This document shows, one piece after another, positions 24,027 through 27,558 of a DNA stretch of 27,558 nucleotides. The notes under the pieces are model-generated. The model saw only the letters and a program-made list of their open reading frames with translations, ran no database searches and had not been told where the DNA came from. The stretch comes from a virus. The stretch's first letter is position 1. Each line of letters begins with the position of its first letter. The translations under genes and the position numbers were made by a program. The stretch covers positions 1 through 27,558 of the IMG/VR virus record IMGVR_UViG_3300043424_000206, one strand, 5' to 3'.

Positions 24027-24200
24027 TCATTCTTCATCTTGATCATACTCGTCGCAGAATCCGAATGCTTCTGTGTTATTCTCTTCTTCAATAATGTCAA
24101 GTCTGTTTCTTGCGGCTTCGATGAGTTCACTGACAGACAAGTCATAGAAGTCTTTGTCTGTAATGATTGAGGCGGCTAGATCGAACATGATGTTTTTCAT
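24027..24200 (-). CDS. Small acidic hypothetical protein (57 aa)
   Basis: Read directly from the minus strand: it starts MKNIMFDLAASIITDKDFYD and ends in CDEYDQDEE. Helical and acidic, with no recognised family. Support comes from the leader, AACTAACCATATG, which carries the same ACTAAC and CATATG as its neighbours, and from filling the gap between two genes with a tight fit. It is short, so coding status is probable rather than proven. Confidence 0.55.
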   Translation of the reverse strand: MKNIMFDLAASIITDKDFYDLSVSELIEAARNRLDIIEEENNTEAFGFCDEYDQDEE

Positions 24201-24204
24201 ATGG

Positions 24205-24378
24205 TTAGTTGAATTGTAGTTCGTATTGGTCTTTGGGTATTACTTGTACGGAATAGGATATGTCTGGATACTTACTCTGCTTCCACAGAATGAAGTCCTC
24301 CATCTCCATATCTTCTGACAGGAACTTGTTGGTAGATCCATCAGACCAGTTCAGCACAACTACTTGGTTAGTCTTCAT
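24205..24378 (-). CDS. Small hypothetical protein (57 aa)
   Basis: No family recognised. The product is a small mixed alpha/beta protein with many aromatic residues (VVVLNWSDGSTNKF, EDFILWKQSKYPDISYSV). I chose the ATG at 24378, which overlaps the upstream stop by 11 bases, rather than one 36 bases earlier that would run deeper into that gene. It has no ACTAAC leader of its own, consistent with translational coupling. Confidence 0.55.
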   Translation of the reverse strand: MKTNQVVVLNWSDGSTNKFLSEDMEMEDFILWKQSKYPDISYSVQVIPKDQYELQFN

Positions 24379-24607
24379 CGTTAGCAATGATCTCCACTTG
24401 GGTTCCATACTCATGCATCACATCACCAGCATCGGTGACAGGATACACGGCGGCTTTGTATTCGTCATCACTATACCACAAGTTGAGCGTAGCGAACTCC
24501 GTGAAGTCATACCACGCATCATCTGATTCAAGTGGGGCGCGGTCGAATGAGTAAGTGTTGAGTCTCGTTTCGAGAGTGAGTTTGTCGTATTCGATTGTCA
24601 GTTTCAT
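24368..24607 (-). CDS. Hypothetical protein (79 aa)
   Basis: No family recognised. Beta-rich start (KLTIEYDKLTLETRLNTYSF), acidic and aromatic middle (DDAWYDFTEFATLNLWYSDD), acidic end (IIANDED). I chose the ATG at 24607 because it follows the ACTAAC...AAACATATG leader of this block; a longer in-frame reading from 24697 would run through that leader and the gene upstream. Function unknown. Confidence 0.6.
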   Translation of the reverse strand: MKLTIEYDKLTLETRLNTYSFDRAPLESDDAWYDFTEFATLNLWYSDDEYKAAVYPVTDAGDVMHEYGTQVEIIANDED

Positions 24608-24611
24608 ATGT

Positions 24612-24896
24612 TTAGTTTTGGTTAGTTTGTTTTGCGAATTGCATGAAGGCATCAGCAAGATTCTCAATGAGATCGTTGAGTTCTTCGTTGGGGTCATCCA
24701 TAGAACAACTGTTGCAGATGTGCCGTTCGATAGGATCCCACACTACAAGCTCCTGCTGGTCGGCGAGTGCTTGCTTGTCGTCGCCGTTGATGTCGGCGAG
24801 TATCGCTTTGCGTAGTCTGTCACCAGTCCAGTCATCGTGTGTAGATGACAGATAGAATGATGCGGCTAGTTTGTATGCTTCGTCACTTGGATTCAT
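24612..24896 (-). CDS. Hypothetical acidic protein (94 aa)
   Basis: No family recognised. Helical start (NPSDEAYKLAASFYLSSTHD), a DRLRKAILADINGDD segment, a CNSC pair in the middle and an acidic amphipathic end (DLIENLADAFMQFAKQ). The two cysteines alone do not make a zinc site. I chose the ATG at 24896 because it follows ACACTAACCACAATAACAAT; the longer reading to 24953 has asparagine/histidine runs made by translating that leader. Confidence 0.6.
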   Translation of the reverse strand: MNPSDEAYKLAASFYLSSTHDDWTGDRLRKAILADINGDDKQALADQQELVVWDPIERHICNSCSMDDPNEELNDLIENLADAFMQFAKQTNQN

Positions 24897-24915
24897 ATTG
24901 TTATTGTGGTTAGTG

Positions 24916-25080
24916 TTATTGTGGTGAGATACCAGTGACATCAGCAATCGCATCGATGATCACATACCAGTGGGCATCGTTGTCTTCTGGATCGGAGTCT
25001 CGCCAGTCACGGAGAGAGTTCTGTATTCTTTGGATCTCATCACGGAATTCAGCCATCTTTGTTTCTTTGTATGTTTCCAT
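24916..25080 (-). CDS. Small hypothetical protein (54 aa)
   Basis: Read directly from the minus strand: METYKETKMAEFRDEIQRIQ, then NSLRDWRDSDPEDNDAHWYV, ending IIDAIADVTGISPQ. Charged helix followed by a hydrophobic C-terminal helix. No family recognised. Its start lies at the end of one copy of the 58-base leader repeat, shared with the next gene to the right, which strongly supports that start. Confidence 0.6.
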   Translation of the reverse strand: METYKETKMAEFRDEIQRIQNSLRDWRDSDPEDNDAHWYVIIDAIADVTGISPQ

Positions 25081-25135
25081 ATGTTTGTTTTCTATTGTTA
25101 GTGGTTGGTGCTACAACTATGCGGTAAGCTACGCA
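25078..25135. repeat. 58-bp leader repeat, copy 1
   Basis: Matches 25353-25410 at 57 of 58 positions. On the minus strand it begins TGCGTAGCTTACCGCATAG, contains CACTAAC and ends in AAACAAACATATG with the start codon of the gene to its left. A short stem, TGCG with CGCA around eight bases, is possible at its 5' end. Confidence 0.85.
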
Positions 25136-25145
25136 TCCAGTTTAA

Positions 25146-25355
25146 TTATTCAGCTGTGTCGAGTAGGAACTCTGGTATGTCTTCTTGTTTGAGGCTTGGG
25201 TCTTCCTCAGTAATCTCTAACACATCATGTATGGAGTCATACTTACACGCTCCACACAGATCCTCATACAACGCATCGAAGGCGTGTTGAACCATCTCTT
25301 CGTCATCTAAATCAACGACATATTCTATTTGTATTTTTACTTTTCCGAGTCTCAT
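25146..25355 (-). CDS. Hypothetical acidic protein (69 aa)
   Basis: No family recognised. Beta strand at the start (KVKIQIEYVVDLD), then a helix (EEMVQHAFDALYEDLCGACK) and an acidic tail. The CGAC pair is isolated. Its start is set by copy 2 of the 58-base leader repeat. Only ten bases separate its stop from copy 1. Function unknown. Confidence 0.62.
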   Translation of the reverse strand: MRLGKVKIQIEYVVDLDDEEMVQHAFDALYEDLCGACKYDSIHDVLEITEEDPSLKQEDIPEFLLDTAE

Positions 25356-25410
25356 ATGTTTGTTTTCTATTGTTAGTGGTTAGTGCTACAACTATGCGGT
25401 AAGCTACGCA
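25353..25410. repeat. 58-bp leader repeat, copy 2
   Basis: Near-identical to 25078-25135 with one difference (TTAGTG for TTGGTG on the plus strand). It supplies the leader and start codon of the 69-residue gene to its left. Confidence 0.85.
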
Positions 25411-25435
25411 GTATCCATCGTGCAGGATACGGGCA

Positions 25436-25534
25436 TCATGGATTAGGGTCGTCGTCGTTTACTACGAATACTCCAGACATGAAGATGACAATGAATGTCA
25501 CCAGCATGAGAGTAAGTGTATTCTCTAGACTCAT
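25436..25534 (-). CDS. Very small membrane protein (32 aa)
   Basis: Read directly from the minus strand: MSLENTLTLMLVTFIVIFMS, then GVFVVNDDDPNP. One hydrophobic helix with a short acidic tail, so a single-pass membrane peptide. It starts four bases after the GP88-family stop (TAAACCCATG), which suggests coupled translation and argues that it is real. A short leader-like peptide or chance ORF remains possible. Confidence 0.45.
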   Translation of the reverse strand: MSLENTLTLMLVTFIVIFMSGVFVVNDDDPNP

Positions 25535-25538
25535 GGGT

Positions 25539-26213
25539 TTAGTGGATTACAAATCCAGTTTTGTCATGCTTTGCTTTTCCTTTAGTGGTCAACCCGACGA
25601 TGACATTGGACGGGTCGAGGAATCGTAGATCAGTTTCGTCACCGTTGACAACTGGCTTGTGCCGCCACTCGTCTGGCAATGAACTGAATACCGCCGCGAC
25701 ATTACCGCCAGCGGCTAGAACTCTAGCCACATCGGTGTCGTTGCATTCTGATCTGGAGAAGGTCAGATGATAGTTCTTCGGGAAACCTCCGTTGATAAAG
25801 CGGAGCATCCGTGGAAAGTGTTTGGTATAGTCATAGAAGATCTGATCACCAAACATATCTATGATACCATACTTCTCCCACATCAAGTCACTGGTTAGAT
25901 TCAAGCGGAAGCATGGAGTCATGCCACTGCGCTTGGACTTCTTGATCGCGGCTTCGATGTCATCGACTAGCAGTTTCATGAACTTGTCGTGGTCATCAAA
26001 GAACATCTGTGTCTTCTTCATCCGCGCAGTCTGGACTGAGTTCATGGCTCCCCTACCAGCGGTGTTGAGACAGGCTTCTCGACAACCAGCGGATGAGGAT
26101 GCACATACATTTCTACCAGATAGGGATGCAGGAATCAGGTGCAGTCCATAAGTCTCATAGCCTTTGGACTTACCCTTTAGTGTCTTGTAGTTGGATGTGG
26201 TCAGTAGCTTCAT
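25539..26213 (-). CDS. GP88-family phage protein (224 aa)
   Basis: The pattern matches the phage family Pfam calls GP88, known from mycobacteriophages and other phages. Seen: LLTTSNYKTLKGKSKGY at the start; HLIPASLSGRNVCASSSAGC with REACLNTAGRG, giving C37, C44 and C48; RLNLTSDLMWE at 103-113; FYDYTK at 126-131; and NYHLTFSRSE near 147-156. The conserved cysteines suggest a metal or iron-sulfur site, but the spacing (C-x6-C-x3-C) is not that of radical SAM enzymes, and no reaction has been shown to my knowledge. I chose the ATG at 26213, which follows the CAAACAAACATATG leader; 31 extra residues from 26306 would be non-homologous proline-rich sequence from translating the leader. Confidence 0.78.
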   Translation of the reverse strand: MKLLTTSNYKTLKGKSKGYETYGLHLIPASLSGRNVCASSSAGCREACLNTAGRGAMNSVQTARMKKTQMFFDDHDKFMKLLVDDIEAAIKKSKRSGMTPCFRLNLTSDLMWEKYGIIDMFGDQIFYDYTKHFPRMLRFINGGFPKNYHLTFSRSECNDTDVARVLAAGGNVAAVFSSLPDEWRHKPVVNGDETDLRFLDPSNVIVGLTTKGKAKHDKTGFVIH

Positions 26214-26232
26214 ATGTTTGTTTGGTGGTTGG

Positions 26233-27276
26233 TTAGGCAAGGAGCGTGGTTGGATACGATTGGGTAGTCGTATCGGATGGCAGGTCGTTGCTGGTATTGT
26301 ATTCATACCATTGGTTGGGATTCTTCTCGTCGTTCAGTGCCGTGTCGTAGAGAGCGGCAAGAGTCTTGACATTGTCTTTACTGAACTTGAGTCCGAACGG
26401 ATGCGGTTCTGTAAAACCACAACGCTTGAACACAGCCATGAGTTTGTCCCAATACTCAAACAGATCTTCTGGAAACTCAAAGCGGAATATGTGTTGACCA
26501 TAGTAGAGGTCGGTTTGTTGCTTTGAACGCGCCCACAGAGTCTTGTCGGAGTTATCTACGAATGGCCCTTCGAATGGATTCGATAAGCGGATCCGTGGTC
26601 TGGATGCATAGTAATCCATTTGAGAGTATGGAGCATGACGGTTACGCTTGAATTTATCTAAATAACTTTCAAAGCATAGTAAGTTCTCTAGCATGGATCG
26701 GAATGTATCAACTTTAGAGTTGATGTCGCCGTTGACATCGACATCATTGAAGATGTTCAATACTTGTTTCATATCATTGAATTGCTCAGAGTATGATATT
26801 TCAGTCATAGATCCTTCGACAGTGATGTGATAGTCGTTGATCTGTTTGGCGAAAGCGGTCAGTGGATACTGCCATACCCAAGTCCAGTATAGATCAAAGT
26901 CTTGGACTGGAATACTCTTACGGATATACTCTGTGAGATAATCCCAATTACTCTTGAGCTTACGAGTATTGACTTCGACCATGTCGAGACATTGCATAAG
27001 CACACAGAGATTACCGTTTGCCATATACTTACTCACGATGTTGTCATACTTGTTCGTGTCAGCATATCTACTGCTGTGCTTGCCGAACTCTTTGTTATAG
27101 AACATTATGCCATCAAAGAACAGCATACCGATCTTCCACTTGTTGGTGTCTTTGCTGTCACACTTCTTGTCGAGATACAACAGCGTCTTGTTGCGCCCAT
27201 ACCAGCGCAGTGAGGTTGATGTGCAGTTGTTGGTGTTGTCACTGAGGACAGCTTCGATTACTTGTTGGTTTGTCAT
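26233..27276 (-). CDS. Hypothetical protein (347 aa)
   Basis: No family recognised. It reads as a soluble alpha/beta protein rich in Asn, Tyr, Trp and Phe (FDLYWTWVWQYPLTAFAKQI; SKQQTDLYYGQHIFRFEF). There is no membrane segment, Walker motif or cysteine cluster. The end is low in complexity (STTTQSYPTTLLA-like). It is the largest unknown in the right-hand block, placed between the GP88-family gene and the VWA-like gene. The leader is AACTAACTGAAATACACATATG-like, with the overlapping palindromes just upstream, so it may be regulated by itself. A partner or substrate of the VWA-like protein is possible but unsupported. Confidence 0.65.
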   Translation of the reverse strand: MTNQQVIEAVLSDNTNNCTSTSLRWYGRNKTLLYLDKKCDSKDTNKWKIGMLFFDGIMFYNKEFGKHSSRYADTNKYDNIVSKYMANGNLCVLMQCLDMVEVNTRKLKSNWDYLTEYIRKSIPVQDFDLYWTWVWQYPLTAFAKQINDYHITVEGSMTEISYSEQFNDMKQVLNIFNDVDVNGDINSKVDTFRSMLENLLCFESYLDKFKRNRHAPYSQMDYYASRPRIRLSNPFEGPFVDNSDKTLWARSKQQTDLYYGQHIFRFEFPEDLFEYWDKLMAVFKRCGFTEPHPFGLKFSKDNVKTLAALYDTALNDEKNPNQWYEYNTSNDLPSDTTTQSYPTTLLA

Positions 27277-27299
27277 ATGTGTATTTCAGTTAGTTGTTG

Positions 27300-27327
27300 T
27301 GCATTATTTAATGCAATATTTATTGCA
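27300..27327. promoter_or_regulatory. Two overlapping perfect palindromes upstream of the 347-aa gene
   Basis: TGCATTATTTAATGCA (27300-27315) and TGCAATATTTATTGCA (27312-27327) each have 7-base arms around TT and share four bases. They lie in the 89-base gap before the minus-strand ATG at 27276. On that strand TTGCAA, 16 bases, TAATGC could be a promoter overlapping both palindromes. No other gene or terminator is visible in 27277-27365. Confidence 0.5.
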
Positions 27328-27365
27328 AGTTGTGAGCGTGATCAGATGCGCTCCCCCTGTTGGTA

Positions 27366-27558
27366 TTAGGCGGTGATATTATTTAACACCGAAAGTGGCA
27401 CGACTTGGCCGAAAGGATAGCAGGACTCGGCACGATCCCACGACAGCCAGAGCGTTGGGATGTCTGGAACTTCTTTGGGAAAGTCACCCCAACCATCGGT
27501 CAGATAGATGAGGACGCGAGCATCGGATGCGTTGTCCCTTACCCAATCGAATGCTGGT
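27366..27558 (-). CDS. VWA-like metallopeptidase-type protein (DUF2201), 3' part, cut by window edge
   Basis: The last ~63 codons can be read to a TAA at 27366-27368; the 5' part lies beyond the window. The visible block VRDNASDARVLIYLTDGWGD, FPKEVPDIPTLWLSWDRAES and CYPFGQVVPLSV matches the C-terminal end of the VWA-like DUF2201 family (LTDG.GDFP...P.....LW......PFG.VV.L). In full-length members an N-terminal zincin-like region precedes this part, and such genes are often paired with a MoxR-type AAA+ ATPase; neither can be seen here. Phage copies exist, role unknown. The identification rests on the C-terminal motif only. Confidence 0.68.
   Translation of the reverse strand, partial: PAFDWVRDNASDARVLIYLTDGWGDFPKEVPDIPTLWLSWDRAESCYPFGQVVPLSVLNNITA

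Noticed and set aside
25078-25410. CRISPR-like repeat pair
   Set aside because: Only two copies, 58 bases long, with a gene between them; these are leaders with start codons, not repeats and spacers.
25539-26213. Radical SAM enzyme
   Set aside because: The cysteine spacing is C-x6-C-x3-C, not the canonical CxxxCxxC.

Overview
The window is a stretch of a tailed double-stranded DNA phage (Caudoviricetes) or a closely related prophage. Both terminase subunits can be read, with a phage-type recombination and nucleotide-metabolism set, many short overlapping unknown genes, and one 3700-residue protein of the phage 'polyvalent protein' kind. No ribosomal RNA, tRNA, housekeeping, integrase or lysis gene was found. 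The host cannot be named. Shine-Dalgarno sequences are mostly absent and leaders are A/C-rich, which would fit a host with SD-independent initiation (Bacteroidota is one example), but this is inference.

Layout. (1) 29-8156, minus strand, is a packed cluster read leftward from the small terminase. It holds small terminase, an unknown gene, a stand-alone DnaA domain IV protein, a RuvC-like resolvase, a conserved small phage protein, an SNF2-type helicase, a DUF5872-like protein, a GKGD-type small protein, a dGTP/dATP diphosphohydrolase-like protein, about nine small unknown proteins, and a Cas4/RecB-like DUF2800-type nuclease. Many junctions overlap by 1-11 bases. (2) 8157-8207 is a short divergent control region. 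(3) 8208-23401, plus strand, carries large terminase, a DUF5754-like small basic protein, two coiled/acidic proteins and the giant gene (11.1 kb, about 40 percent of the window). (4) 23391-27558, minus strand, holds small genes that mostly carry their own G-poor leader containing ACTAAC, a GP88-family protein, an unknown 347-residue protein, and the 3' part of a VWA-like (DUF2201-type) gene cut by the window edge.

How the genes fit together. The left cluster looks like DNA processing: the nuclease, resolvase, helicase and DnaA-like DNA-binding protein suit replication-linked recombination and preparation of DNA for packaging, with the diphosphohydrolase shaping nucleotide pools. The plus block looks late: packaging ATPase followed by proteins likely to be virion-associated, the giant one carrying a zincin protease motif and an LPD38-like C-terminal region. 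Portal, capsid and tail genes are not in the window.

Most unusual signals: a 27-base tandem repeat inside the diphosphohydrolase gene whose changes are compensated so that both copies keep perfect hairpins; two zincin-like modules in the giant protein, the second lacking its first histidine; two separate DnaA domain IV-like proteins; the shared ACTAAC leader of the right-hand genes, including a 58-base leader repeated almost exactly; and divergently transcribed terminase subunits. There is no gene-free stretch over 300 bases; the longest is 9996-10168.
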